This document shows, piece by piece, positions 42,687-50,079 of a stretch of 64,000 bases of DNA. Below the pieces are notes generated by a model. It was not told where the DNA came from. It did not search any database and saw only the letters and a list, made by a program, of their open reading frames with translations. The position numbers were made by a program, and so were the translations under genes. How positions within the stretch are numbered: the stretch's first letter is position 1; each line of letters starts with the position of its first letter. The stretch is from 67-14 sp020438345 (GTDB lineage Bacteria; Actinomycetota; Thermoleophilia; Solirubrobacterales; 70-9), in contig CALMSY010000017.1 in the NCBI GenBank assembly GCA_937872475.1, positions 62,001 to 126,000 on the forward strand. Direction: 5' to 3'.

Positions 42687-43558
42687 CAGTGAACTCCCTT
42701 GCCGGAATTGCCGTTTGTCTGACCTTCAACTCCGACGCCCATTTCGGCCCGCATGCGAACTCCGAACTCGGTTGTGGATTCTTCGGTGTAGCCACCGGCG
42801 ACTTCGTCGCGGATTACCCGGCCCTCGTAGAGCTCGACAACCCGGCGACGCATCCGATCCACCATTTCACGGTCATGGGTCACCACAACCACGGTTGTCC
42901 CGGTCTTGTTGATGCGGTAGAGCAGCTGCATGATCCCGACCGAGGTGACCGGATCGAGGTTTCCGCTGGGCTCGTCGGCCAGCAAGAGCGGTGGATGGTT
43001 TACGAACGCCCTGGCGACAGAGACGCGCTGTTGCTCTCCGCCTGAAAGCTCGTCCGGATAGTTGTGAAGCTTGGTTGAGAGACCGACCAGACGCAGGGTC
43101 TCGGGAACCTTCTGGCGGATCTCGGCCCGTGAAGCTCCAATCACTTGAAGCGCGTAGGCGACGTTGTCGTAGACGGTGCGGCTCGGAAGCAGTTTGAAAT
43201 CCTGGAAGACAGTGCCGATGTTCCGACGCAGCTGCGGGATCTTCTTTTCGGACAGATTGTTGATGTCACGGCCAGCTATCGAAATTGACCCATCGGTCGG
43301 CTCGAGTTCGCGAATCAGCATCTTGATCAGGGTTGACTTGCCACAGCCGGTCGGGCCGACCAGGAAGACGAATTCACCACGGTTGATCGCAAGCGAAACG
43401 CGATCCACCGCCAGGTGACCGCCCGGGTAGACCTTGCTCACATCTCGCATCTCGATGATCGGGGCGCCGCCCTTGCGTGGCCGCTCGGCCTGCTTGCGGG
43501 CCCGGGCCGCTTCGATCTCGGCGCTTGCTGACTGCTTTTTCTTCTTTCCGAAAGCCAT
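42686..43558 (-). CDS. ftsE: Cell-division ATP-binding protein FtsE
   Basis: ATPase of the FtsEX complex, 290 residues, longer than the usual 220-230. Walker A GPTGCGKSTLIKM, Q-loop VFQDFKLLPSRTVYDNVAYAL, signature LSGGEQQRVSVARAF, Walker B LLLADEPSGNLDP and switch VVTHDREMVDRM are intact. An extra 35-residue basic N-terminus (KKKKQSASAEIEAARARKQA) and a 50-residue C-terminal tail distinguish it. It heads the minus-strand run ftsE-ftsX-ctpA-rnr-smpB. Confidence 0.95.
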   Translation of the reverse strand: MAFGKKKKQSASAEIEAARARKQAERPRKGGAPIIEMRDVSKVYPGGHLAVDRVSLAINRGEFVFLVGPTGCGKSTLIKMLIRELEPTDGSISIAGRDINNLSEKKIPQLRRNIGTVFQDFKLLPSRTVYDNVAYALQVIGASRAEIRQKVPETLRLVGLSTKLHNYPDELSGGEQQRVSVARAFVNHPPLLLADEPSGNLDPVTSVGIMQLLYRINKTGTTVVVVTHDREMVDRMRRRVVELYEGRVIRDEVAGGYTEESTTEFGVRMRAEMGVGVEGQTNGNSGKGVH

Positions 43559-43649
43559 CTGGTTCGCCCTATTCCCCCCTGGCCGGGGTATTCCTTCCGA
43601 TGGAATGGATCACCCGTCCGGGCCAACCCGGACAGAACATGATTCTCAA

Positions 43650-43681
43650 GTTAGCGTGACGTTAGCACCTGCACACAGGTG
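43650..43681. promoter_or_regulatory. Candidate operator between ftsE and the secreted protease
   Basis: GTTAGC occurs twice with an 11-bp period (43650-43655 and 43661-43666), followed at once by the inverted repeat CACCTG-caca-CAGGTG (43666-43681). Both lie in the 161-nt gap between two diverging genes and just upstream of the protease promoter. The 11-bp repeat spacing suits an OmpR-type regulator, and the palindrome suits a dimeric repressor. No binding partner can be named. Confidence 0.45.
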
Positions 43682-43682
43682 T

Positions 43683-43712
43683 TTAGACCCTCTGAAGGGG
43701 ACCGGGTACAAT
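43683..43712 (+). promoter_or_regulatory. Putative promoter of the secreted protease; leaderless start
   Basis: TTAGAC (43683-43688) and TACAAT (43707-43712) are 18 nt apart. The -10 element ends only 7 nt before the ATG at 43720, and no Shine-Dalgarno site exists, so the transcript would start at or beside the start codon. Leaderless messages are common in actinobacteria. Confidence 0.6.
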
Positions 43713-43719
43713 TCCTGCA

Positions 43720-44853
43720 ATGTCCAAGGGTGCCCAGAAGGCAAGCCGGGCCGCCCTTCTCCTGTGCGGTCTCCTCAGCCTCATTTTGATTGTCAGTCCG
43801 GCCGGTGCCGATGATGCCCCCCGGACCGATGCCGGCATTTCGATCGTAAACGGGAAGGCCACCTCAATCGAGGAGTGGCCCTGGCAGGTCGCCATCACTT
43901 TCGCGCGCAGCGTCGCACCACGTTCCTCGACCACCAGACGGTTCTTTTGCGGCGGTGCGGTCCTCGCCCCGCGGCTGGTGATCACCGCCGGTCATTGCGT
44001 GGCGGACTTCACCAGGTCCCAGATACGCAAACTTGAAGTCGTTTCCGGCAGGACCAGACTGAATGCGGCGACTGGCCAGATCGCCCGGGTCACCGGCGTC
44101 CGGATGCCAGTCACAAGCTCCGGTAAACGACGTTACGTCGGGAAAAATGGCGCCGCCAACTGGGATGTGGCGTTGCTCACCCTGGCCTCATCGCTTTCTG
44201 CCCAACCAATCAAGCTCGCCGGAGACGACGAATTCAACCTCTGGGCCCCCGGCCGGCTCGCCTGGTCGACAGGCTGGGGCATCACCAAGGGAAACTCTGA
44301 GCGAGTCTCGAACAATTTGCGGGTCGCCACCCAGGTGATGATGAACGATGGACTTTGCCGCAGGGCAGACGGGGTTGCCTACCGTCCCGAGACGATGAAC
44401 TGTCTTGGCGGCCCACGTGGCAACTCATCGGCATGCAGTGGGGACAGCGGAGGCCCGCTCGTGGTCAATTCGAGTGACGGCTACCGTCTTGCCGGATTGA
44501 CCAGCTTCGGCGACGGGGCCTGCCGCGGGTTCATTCCCTCGGTCGATACCCGGGTCTCCGGAGATGCCATTCGTAGCTGGGTGGAGAAAGTGTCAATGGA
44601 AATTTCGGGCGTAGATGTGTCCGGTTCTGCGGCTTCCGGGCCGCCTGTCCGGACCTGGTGCCGGGTTCCCGACCTTTTCGGGTTGACTGTCTCCCGGGCC
44701 CGCAAAAAGCTCGAGGATCGGGGGTGCCGTCTCGGCCGGGTGTCGGTCGACCGTTACTCGGGCGGACCCCGCCGCCGGGTAGTCGGAATCACCCTGGTTC
44801 CAGGCTGGCTCACTCCACCGGGCAACCGGATCCATGTCTGGATCGCTCCCTGA
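43720..44853 (+). CDS. Secreted trypsin-fold (S1) serine protease with C-terminal PASTA-like domain
   Basis: A 377-residue exported protease. Signal peptide about residues 11-30 (AALLLCGLLSLILIVSPAGA). The chymotrypsin fold runs from SIVNGKATSIEEWPWQVAI. Catalytic residues are H92 (ITAGHC), D149 (NWDVALLTL) and S243 (CSGDSGGPLVV). The residue six before the serine is Ser237, not Asp, which predicts non-tryptic specificity. The site before IVNG is Ser, not Arg or Lys, so activation by a trypsin-like cut is unlikely. A PASTA-like module closes the protein (VPDLFGLTVSRARKKLEDRG, then DRYSGGPRRRVVG). PASTA domains bind peptidoglycan, so wall association is inferred. Confidence 0.88.
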   Translation: MSKGAQKASRAALLLCGLLSLILIVSPAGADDAPRTDAGISIVNGKATSIEEWPWQVAITFARSVAPRSSTTRRFFCGGAVLAPRLVITAGHCVADFTRSQIRKLEVVSGRTRLNAATGQIARVTGVRMPVTSSGKRRYVGKNGAANWDVALLTLASSLSAQPIKLAGDDEFNLWAPGRLAWSTGWGITKGNSERVSNNLRVATQVMMNDGLCRRADGVAYRPETMNCLGGPRGNSSACSGDSGGPLVVNSSDGYRLAGLTSFGDGACRGFIPSVDTRVSGDAIRSWVEKVSMEISGVDVSGSAASGPPVRTWCRVPDLFGLTVSRARKKLEDRGCRLGRVSVDRYSGGPRRRVVGITLVPGWLTPPGNRIHVWIAP

Positions 44854-44870
44854 CCGGGAATGCATAGTCC

Positions 44871-45149
44871 ATGGAACCTTTGAGACAGTCAATCGGCCTC
44901 ATCGTCCGTTCGAAATCCACAAGGTTGACGGCCGTCGGTTGTGCGGCACTCCTGGCAGCCGGCACAGCGGCCGGATGCGGCTCGGATAGTTCGTCCAGCA
45001 ACGTCGAGCCTTCCGGCGGGTCCCCGGCAAAGGAGATCACTCCCGACGCGAAAAACCCCGAGAGCGCCGATAGCAACAACAAGAAGGCGCCCGACGACGT
45101 GATTTCCGAGCGCCCGGGCGGTCCCGGCGATCGTCCGACCCAGCCGTAG
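44871..45149 (+). CDS. Small Ser/Asp/Pro-rich lipoprotein
   Basis: A 92-residue protein, 17 nt after the secreted protease. The hydrophobic segment AALLAAGTAAGC ends in a lipobox Cys (residue 36), followed by a low-complexity Ser/Asp/Asn/Pro tail. The N-terminus before the hydrophobic core is long (about 20 residues), so the start could be internal. No domain is visible. It may be an anchor or partner for the protease upstream. Confidence 0.6.
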   Translation: MEPLRQSIGLIVRSKSTRLTAVGCAALLAAGTAAGCGSDSSSSNVEPSGGSPAKEITPDAKNPESADSNNKKAPDDVISERPGGPGDRPTQP

Positions 45150-45326
45150 ACGCCCCAGGCATCCTGTTTGGATCAAGGTAGATCGGGACGGGTAAGGCGA
45201 TGCTCGAACTGGAAGACGGCCACCCGGGCGGCGCCTTCGCCGCCTGGCACCCTCATGCCCGCGATCATCGCGGACGTCACCAGCGCGATCACATTGAACT
45301 GACCATTCGGAGCGGTTTGAGCCGGG

Positions 45327-46364
45327 TCAGCCGATGCTGACCATCCGCTCGATCGGCAGACGGGCCTTTTCGGCCAGGGACTCGTCGACCTTCACCTCGA
45401 ACTTCATGTCGCGGAGCGAGTCCCGGAGCTTCGGGAGAGTGATCATCTTCATGTACTTGCAGTAGGCCATCCGGTTTGCCTCGACCAGGTTGACACCGGG
45501 CACTGCCTGACGCATCGGGTACAGCATCCCGTTTTCGGTGGCGACAATGTAAGTGCCGTCCGGGTTCTCCCTGACATGCTCGATCATGCCCGAGGTGGAG
45601 AGCATGTGCACGCCCTCCGGGTCGATTTCACCCGTGGCGACGTATTCCATAGCCTGGGTCGAACAGCCGCATTCCGGGTGGATCAGGAACTCGGCCCCGG
45701 GATTCTCCTCCCGGGTGCGTGTGATGTCATCTGGCCGGATTCCGGCGTGGACATGGCATTCTCCATCCCAGACGTGGAAGCGGGCGGCTCGCTCCGGGTC
45801 GGTTTTGAGGCCGGTCTCGCGCTCGACGAATGCCCCCAGCCACATGTCCGGGCCGAAGAGAATTTCCGTGTCGGCTCCATGCTCGGCCCAGATGTGCTCG
45901 ACCACCTTTACCGCGTTCGACGAGGTGCAGCAGTAATCGGTTTCGGCTTTCACTTCGGCCGAAGTGTTCACGTACATCACGACCAGAGCCTCCGGGAATT
46001 TCGACTTCCACTCCCGCAGCTGATCGGCATTGATCGAATCGGATAGCGAACAGCCCGCACCGAGGTCCGGAATCAGCACCTTCTTCTCTGGCGAAAGAAT
46101 CGAGGCAGTCTCGGCCATGAAGTGAACCCCGCAGAACTCGACGATTTCGGCATCGGCCGCCTCCGCCTGACGCGAGAGACCGAGTGAATCGCCGATGTAG
46201 TCGGCGACATCCTGAACCTCGGGAAGCTCGTAGTTGTGGGCGAGGATCACTGCGTTGCGCCGGGCCGCGAGATCGCGGATCTCCTTGCTCAGTTCGGTGA
46301 TCTCGGCCGGGTCGAGTGGCGGCGGAACATCCGACGCCTGGAGGACTGGGAGTTCGGTAGCCAT
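45327..46364 (-). CDS. nadA: Quinolinate synthase NadA
   Basis: A [4Fe-4S] enzyme that condenses iminoaspartate with dihydroxyacetone phosphate to quinolinate in NAD synthesis. The 345-residue protein shows ILAHNYELPEVQDVADYIGD, LGLSRQAEAADAEIVEFCGVHFMAE (in parts), PDLGAGCSLSDSI, YVNTSAEVKAETDYCCTSSNA, FGPDMWLGAF, WDGECHVH and FLIHPECGCSTQA. Candidate cluster ligands are C105, C203 and one of C232/C234. The other half-reaction gene, nadB, is not beside it. nadC lies 2 kb away on the same strand beyond an opposing gene. Confidence 0.96.
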   Translation of the reverse strand: MATELPVLQASDVPPPLDPAEITELSKEIRDLAARRNAVILAHNYELPEVQDVADYIGDSLGLSRQAEAADAEIVEFCGVHFMAETASILSPEKKVLIPDLGAGCSLSDSINADQLREWKSKFPEALVVMYVNTSAEVKAETDYCCTSSNAVKVVEHIWAEHGADTEILFGPDMWLGAFVERETGLKTDPERAARFHVWDGECHVHAGIRPDDITRTREENPGAEFLIHPECGCSTQAMEYVATGEIDPEGVHMLSTSGMIEHVRENPDGTYIVATENGMLYPMRQAVPGVNLVEANRMAYCKYMKMITLPKLRDSLRDMKFEVKVDESLAEKARLPIERMVSIG

Positions 46365-46474
46365 GAATCGATTCTACGCCTCCTGTTCCTCGGACCGCAG
46401 ATCCCGGCCCGAGCGGGAGCCCAGTGCAAGATACTGAACACCGCACACCGCTCTATATAGCCCAATTTGCAATG

Positions 46475-46522
46475 TACCTAACTTTAGGTAAACATTGACA
46501 TTCTTGAGAAACACGCTAGTCT
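46475..46522 (+). promoter_or_regulatory. Palindromic operator overlapping a promoter between nadA and the collagen-like gene
   Basis: TACCTAA-CT-TTAGGTA (46475-46490) is a perfect 7-bp inverted repeat, extended imperfectly by flanking AATGT and ACATT. It directly precedes TTGACA (46495-46500), a good -35 box. TAGTCT at 46517-46522 is a fair -10 with 16-nt spacing for the plus-strand gene. On the other strand TATATA (near 46454-46459) could serve nadA, placing the palindrome at its -35 region. One regulator could therefore control both genes. The region is AT-rich against its surroundings. Confidence 0.6.
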
Positions 46523-46621
46523 CCGACCGGCCTGCTCTGGATGCGACAAGGGTCGGCAAATTGAGGGTCGGGAGCGAACCAGAACCGGTTTGGCCCGATC
46601 AAATCGGGACGGAAGGGAAAA

Positions 46622-48367
46622 ATGAGGTACTCACGCAGAACCGGTTCGCGGCGATGGGCGGCGTTCCGGATTTCAAGGCTGACCGGCCTTACGGCGACAG
46701 TATTCGCTGTCCTCATGATCGGGTCTGTTGGCATGTCAAACGCCGCCGACCGCTCGGTCAGGTTGACGCTTCAACCGTCGACAGCAGCATGCACGGCCTG
46801 GGACCAGATGGACTGTTCATACCTCGAGGCCAGAAACGGGAACGCCCCCGCTCCTGATCCGCTCGTCGATCCGGCCCCCACTTTCCTCAACATGGCGCTG
46901 CTTCCAAGCGACGTGGTTATCGACGCGACCATCTCCGATACCGGTGATGTGACGATCGATGAGAATGACGTGGATTTCCCCGCCTATCCGACCACGCTCG
47001 AGAACGCTACGGTGGGCACCGTATCTGTCGAGATCCAGATTTCCGCCTCCGCTGACTGGACCGGCGACTTCGACGAACTGACCGGCGAGATGGACCTGAA
47101 TGCGCCGATCGGACTCACCTTCAAGCTCAACTGCGACCCTGTAGCCAATGGGACATGTGGACTCATTTTCGGGGCTCAAGGCAACATGGGAACATGGCAG
47201 GTCAACCCCAAGGGTCCAATCGATCCGTTGACCACCGGCAGCCTGACTGCACCCTCCCCGCCGGTGAGCTACGGCCCGGCGTGGCTTGGCCCGGTTGCCG
47301 AGACCGGCTCCCCATTCGACACCAACGGGATCGGCACGCTGGTCAACAACAATCTCGAAATCGAGAATCTCACCCCGGCCAACTGCATTGACATTACCTC
47401 GATCGCTTGCAGCAACGTGGCAATCGGCGGTCTGATTGCACCGTCGCTCAATGGCGCCCTTGGCACCGTTTATGACTCGGCGGTCCCGGCCAATGACCGC
47501 GACTCGGTTCCGGGTGCGATTGACATGAGTTTCACGTTCGAGATGTCGGCACCGGCTCTCAAGTCCAACCCCGATGAGATCAACTTCACGGGGATGAATA
47601 ACGACGGAAGCCAACCGCTTGGGACCAGCAGCGCCCCTCAACAGGCCGTCATCACCGCCTTTGACCTCGGTGATGTGGATGTCAATTCGATCTACATCGA
47701 TGGTGGCAACGAAGATGACTTCGCCATTACGGCGCAGAAATGCCCCGCGACAATCCCGGCCAATTCGAGTTGCAATGTACGGTTGCGCTTCAACCCGAGC
47801 GCTACTGGGAGCAGGGCAAGCACGTTGTTTGCTTCGGTGGTAAACCCGATCAGCAGCACGACCGAACAGGTCCAGCTGGCCACGCTCACGGGTCAGGGTG
47901 GTGTTCTGCCGCAGGGCGCGACCGGCCCGAGTGGTGCCGATGGCACAACCGGGCCGGCAGGCACTCCGGGGCCGGCTGGTGCTACAGGGCCGGCAGGTGC
48001 GAACGGTGGCAACGGTCCCCAGGGTCCACGTGGGCCCAGCGGAGCCATCGTCTCGATCAGCTCCACAAATTCGGTCCGGCTGGCAACAAAGGCCAGGCAG
48101 GTTGCCTCGATCTCGACCAGAGGCGGCGCAGTCCGGGTCAACACTCCGAAGCGGCGAAACATCCGGATCAACGGCCGGAAGTTCACCGTCAGGATCCTGG
48201 CGCCGAACCGGATCGGGGCCAACCGGAATGGAACGGTCAGGGTCAAAGGCCCCCGCGCAGCCGTAAGGGCGCTCAGTGGCAACCGCTCGGCCCGGTTGAA
48301 GGTACCGGTGACCGTGACCGCCGGTGACCGCAGCCAGCGACAGGTAGTCCGGGTCCGCTTGAAGTAG
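46622..48367 (+). CDS. Secreted protein with a collagen-like Gly-X-Y segment
   Basis: A 581-residue exported protein. The ATG at 46622 has GGAAGGGA upstream and a twin-Arg-containing N-terminus leading to a hydrophobic signal (TATVFAVLMIGSVGMSNAAD). Residues about 40-330 form a beta-rich domain of unknown family. Residues about 330-430 resemble an ASH/choice-of-anchor Ig-like domain (FDLGDVDVNSIYIDGGNEDDFA, SSCNVRLRFNPSATGSRAST in parts). About 14 Gly-X-Y triplets follow (GATGPSGADGTTGPAGTPGP and onward), then a basic beta-rich C-terminal domain of 110 residues (RINGRKFTVRIL, GDRSQRQVVRVRL). It is probably a cell-surface fibre-forming protein. It interrupts the nad genes. Confidence 0.78.
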   Translation: MRYSRRTGSRRWAAFRISRLTGLTATVFAVLMIGSVGMSNAADRSVRLTLQPSTAACTAWDQMDCSYLEARNGNAPAPDPLVDPAPTFLNMALLPSDVVIDATISDTGDVTIDENDVDFPAYPTTLENATVGTVSVEIQISASADWTGDFDELTGEMDLNAPIGLTFKLNCDPVANGTCGLIFGAQGNMGTWQVNPKGPIDPLTTGSLTAPSPPVSYGPAWLGPVAETGSPFDTNGIGTLVNNNLEIENLTPANCIDITSIACSNVAIGGLIAPSLNGALGTVYDSAVPANDRDSVPGAIDMSFTFEMSAPALKSNPDEINFTGMNNDGSQPLGTSSAPQQAVITAFDLGDVDVNSIYIDGGNEDDFAITAQKCPATIPANSSCNVRLRFNPSATGSRASTLFASVVNPISSTTEQVQLATLTGQGGVLPQGATGPSGADGTTGPAGTPGPAGATGPAGANGGNGPQGPRGPSGAIVSISSTNSVRLATKARQVASISTRGGAVRVNTPKRRNIRINGRKFTVRILAPNRIGANRNGTVRVKGPRAAVRALSGNRSARLKVPVTVTAGDRSQRQVVRVRLK

Positions 48368-48401
48368 CACCTCCCCGACGGGGCTCTGCCGTCGAGGCAC
48401 G

Positions 48402-48452
48402 CCGGGCTGGCGGCGGAACGGGCAAACACCGTTCCGCCGCCGGTTAGCCCGG
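48402..48452. terminator. Bidirectional hairpin between the collagen-like gene and nadC
   Basis: A perfect 13-bp stem (GGCGGCGGAACGG and CCGTTCCGCCGCC) with a 7-nt loop is extended by an outer 7-bp stem (CCGGGCT and AGCCCGG). It fills the space between two converging genes and abuts the nadC stop at 48453. There is no T-run. Confidence 0.7.
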
Positions 48453-49307
48453 TCAGATCCGGTTCGGTTCCAGCAGTAGTGAAACGTCCAACTGCGGCGC
48501 GGAATGCGTAAGGGCACCGATCGATATGAAGTCAACACCGGCTTCGGCGATGTCCCGCACATTGGCAAGGCTGACCCCACCCGAGGCTTCAAGTTCGGTT
48601 CCGGCATTTCCGGACTCGCGCAGGTCCACTGCGCGTCGCAGGTCTTCAACCGACATGTTGTCCAGAAGGATGCGATCGGCGCCCGCATCAATCGCCTCAG
48701 CCACCTCGTCAAGGGTTTCGGCCTCGATTTCAATGAGCATTCCGGCAGCCTCTGACCGGCAGGCATTGACGGCTGCCGCTGGTCCTCCCGCCATGGCGAT
48801 GTGGTTTTCCTTGATCAGGACCGCATCGAACAGTCCAAACCGGTGATTTATCCCGCCCCCCCAGGAAACAGCCTGCTTTTCCAGGGCGCGCAGCCCGGGG
48901 GTGGTCTTGCGCGTATCAAGAATCCGGGTTCCGGTCCCGCCTACTGCATCGACGAACCTGGCGGTCAGGGTGGCGATCCCGGAAAGGTGACCGAGGAAGT
49001 TGAGGGCAACTCTCTCGCCGGCGAGAATCGCCCGGGCGGACCCATTGACGAGGGCAACGTCCCGGGGAGCCGACTCATGCCAGTGTCCTTCGACCACCGT
49101 CCGGTCCATTTCGGTCACACCGACCTGTCGAAAGACTTCCTCGACCACGTCAAGGCCAAAGATCACGCCTGGCTGCTTGAGGACGACATGAGCCTGCCCT
49201 GTGAGGTTCTCGGGCACGGTCGCGTTCGCGGTCACATCTCCCTGACCGATGTCCTCGGCGAGGGCGCGGGCGATCAGCTCCGATGTTCCCTCCGGTAAAT
49301 GACTCAT
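48453..49307 (-). CDS. nadC: Nicotinate-nucleotide pyrophosphorylase (carboxylating) NadC
   Basis: Converts quinolinate and PRPP to nicotinate mononucleotide, CO2 and PPi. The 284-residue protein has the QAPRTase fold: EDIGQGDVTANATVPE, ALNFLGHLSGIATLTARFV, GTGTRILDTRKTTPGLRALEKQAV (in parts) with the DTRKTTPG signature, NHRFGLFDAVLIKENHIA, and the C-terminal barrel IEIEAETLDEVAEAIDAGAD, ILLDNMSVEDL, EASGGVSLANV. The ATG lies back to back with ogt. It acts directly after NadA in the pathway. Confidence 0.96.
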   Translation of the reverse strand: MSHLPEGTSELIARALAEDIGQGDVTANATVPENLTGQAHVVLKQPGVIFGLDVVEEVFRQVGVTEMDRTVVEGHWHESAPRDVALVNGSARAILAGERVALNFLGHLSGIATLTARFVDAVGGTGTRILDTRKTTPGLRALEKQAVSWGGGINHRFGLFDAVLIKENHIAMAGGPAAAVNACRSEAAGMLIEIEAETLDEVAEAIDAGADRILLDNMSVEDLRRAVDLRESGNAGTELEASGGVSLANVRDIAEAGVDFISIGALTHSAPQLDVSLLLEPNRI

Positions 49308-49330
49308 GCCGGGAGCCTATGCTCTCGTTG

Positions 49331-49843
49331 ATGGACACGTTCACCCACACTGCTTTCGACACAGAATTCGGCCCGGTCGCGCTGGCCGCGACCGGCGTTG
49401 GCATTGTGCGCTGCAACCTGCCGGGCTCGGACCCCGATTCGCTGGTTGACGAAGTAATCGCCCGAACCGGCCTCGCCCCGCAGGAAGGTGGCGAACTGGT
49501 AGACGAAGCGGCTGAGCAGGTAATCGCCTTCCTGGAAGGTGACCTGCGGGAATTCGATGTTGACCTGGACTGGCAACTGACCCGTGGCTTCCACCGTCTG
49601 GTACTTCAGGCCACCACGGCGGTTCCCTACGGCGAAACCGCCAGCTATGGAGAGGTCGCAGCCCTGGCCGGAGCCCCGGGGGCTGCCAGGGCTGCAGGCA
49701 CCGCCCTGTCCCGGAACCCGATCGCCCTGATGGTCCCCTGCCACCGGATAATCAAATCCGACGGCAAGACCGGAGGCTACGGTGGTGGCGCAGCCGGAAC
49801 CGACCTGAAGCAGAAACTCCTGGACCTCGAAGTCCGGGAATAG
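49331..49843 (+). CDS. ogt: Methylated-DNA--[protein]-cysteine S-methyltransferase
   Basis: Repairs O6-methylguanine by transferring the methyl group to its own cysteine. The 170-residue protein carries the DNA-binding and active-site region TTAVPYGETASYGEVAALAG, then ALSRNPIALMVPCHRIIKSDGK with the catalytic PCHR cysteine, and ends with GYGGG. The start is either ATG 49331 or ATG 49319 (four residues more, with GGGAG nearby). I give the shorter. It diverges from nadC and faces prfB across two long hairpins. Confidence 0.93.
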   Translation: MDTFTHTAFDTEFGPVALAATGVGIVRCNLPGSDPDSLVDEVIARTGLAPQEGGELVDEAAEQVIAFLEGDLREFDVDLDWQLTRGFHRLVLQATTAVPYGETASYGEVAALAGAPGAARAAGTALSRNPIALMVPCHRIIKSDGKTGGYGGGAAGTDLKQKLLDLEVRE

Positions 49844-49865
49844 AGCCAGGCAGTTCGAGTACGGC

Positions 49866-49932
49866 GCGGGTATGCCCCTCATGGTCCGCCGCCCTGCGGG
49901 CTCCCCCGAAGGCCCATGAGCGGCATACCCGC
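49866..49932. repeat. Long inverted repeat A (19-bp arms) downstream of ogt
   Basis: Arms GCGGGTATGCCCCTCATGG (49866-49884) and CCATGAGCGGCATACCCGC (49914-49932) are complementary with one mismatch and enclose a 29-nt GC-rich loop. It lies 22 nt after the ogt stop in a 236-nt noncoding gap. There is no T-run, so it is not a standard terminator, though its position between converging genes would suit termination or 3'-end protection. Confidence 0.8.
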
Positions 49933-49989
49933 ACCAGTTCCCAAACCGGCGCGCCAGCCACAACCGCCGAAAGCCCTACCCGGTGGTCC

Positions 49990-50058
49990 GGTGCGGCGGT
50001 GTCCGGAAATGGATGGATAGAGAGCGAAGCGATATCCATTTCCGGATACCGCCGTGCC
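49990..50058. repeat. Long inverted repeat B (25-bp arms) downstream of prfB
   Basis: Arms at 49990-50014 (GGTGCGGCGGTGTCCGGAAA onward) and 50034-50058 (ending GGATACCGCCGTGCC) pair over 25 bp. The three departures from Watson-Crick pairing are all G-U wobbles on the plus-strand RNA, so the stem is continuous. The loop is 19 nt. It lies 21 nt beyond the prfB stop. Retention of wobble pairs suggests that RNA structure and not DNA symmetry is what is kept. Confidence 0.8.
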
Positions 50059-50079
50059 CGACGCCGCTACGGTGAAGGA

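Noticed and set aside
45200..45340. His-rich 46-codon plus-strand open frame between the lipoprotein gene and nadA
   Set aside because: It has a possible GGTAAGG site, but it overlaps the nadA 3' end, is very short and has no supporting motif. I cannot distinguish it from chance.
46475..46490. IdeR/DtxR iron box reading of TACCTAA-CT-TTAGGTA
   Set aside because: Iron boxes have TTAGG on the left and CCTAA on the right. Here the half-sites are in the opposite order, so I list it only as an operator of unknown regulator.
47920..48050. CRISPR-like or tandem DNA repeat
   Set aside because: The repetitiveness comes from Gly-X-Y coding triplets. Units are not identical and have no spacers.
46817..48766. 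649-codon open frame on the minus strand
   Set aside because: It is antisense to the collagen-like gene and nadC, has Arg/Gly-rich shadow composition and no motif. It is a GC-skewed codon-position artefact.
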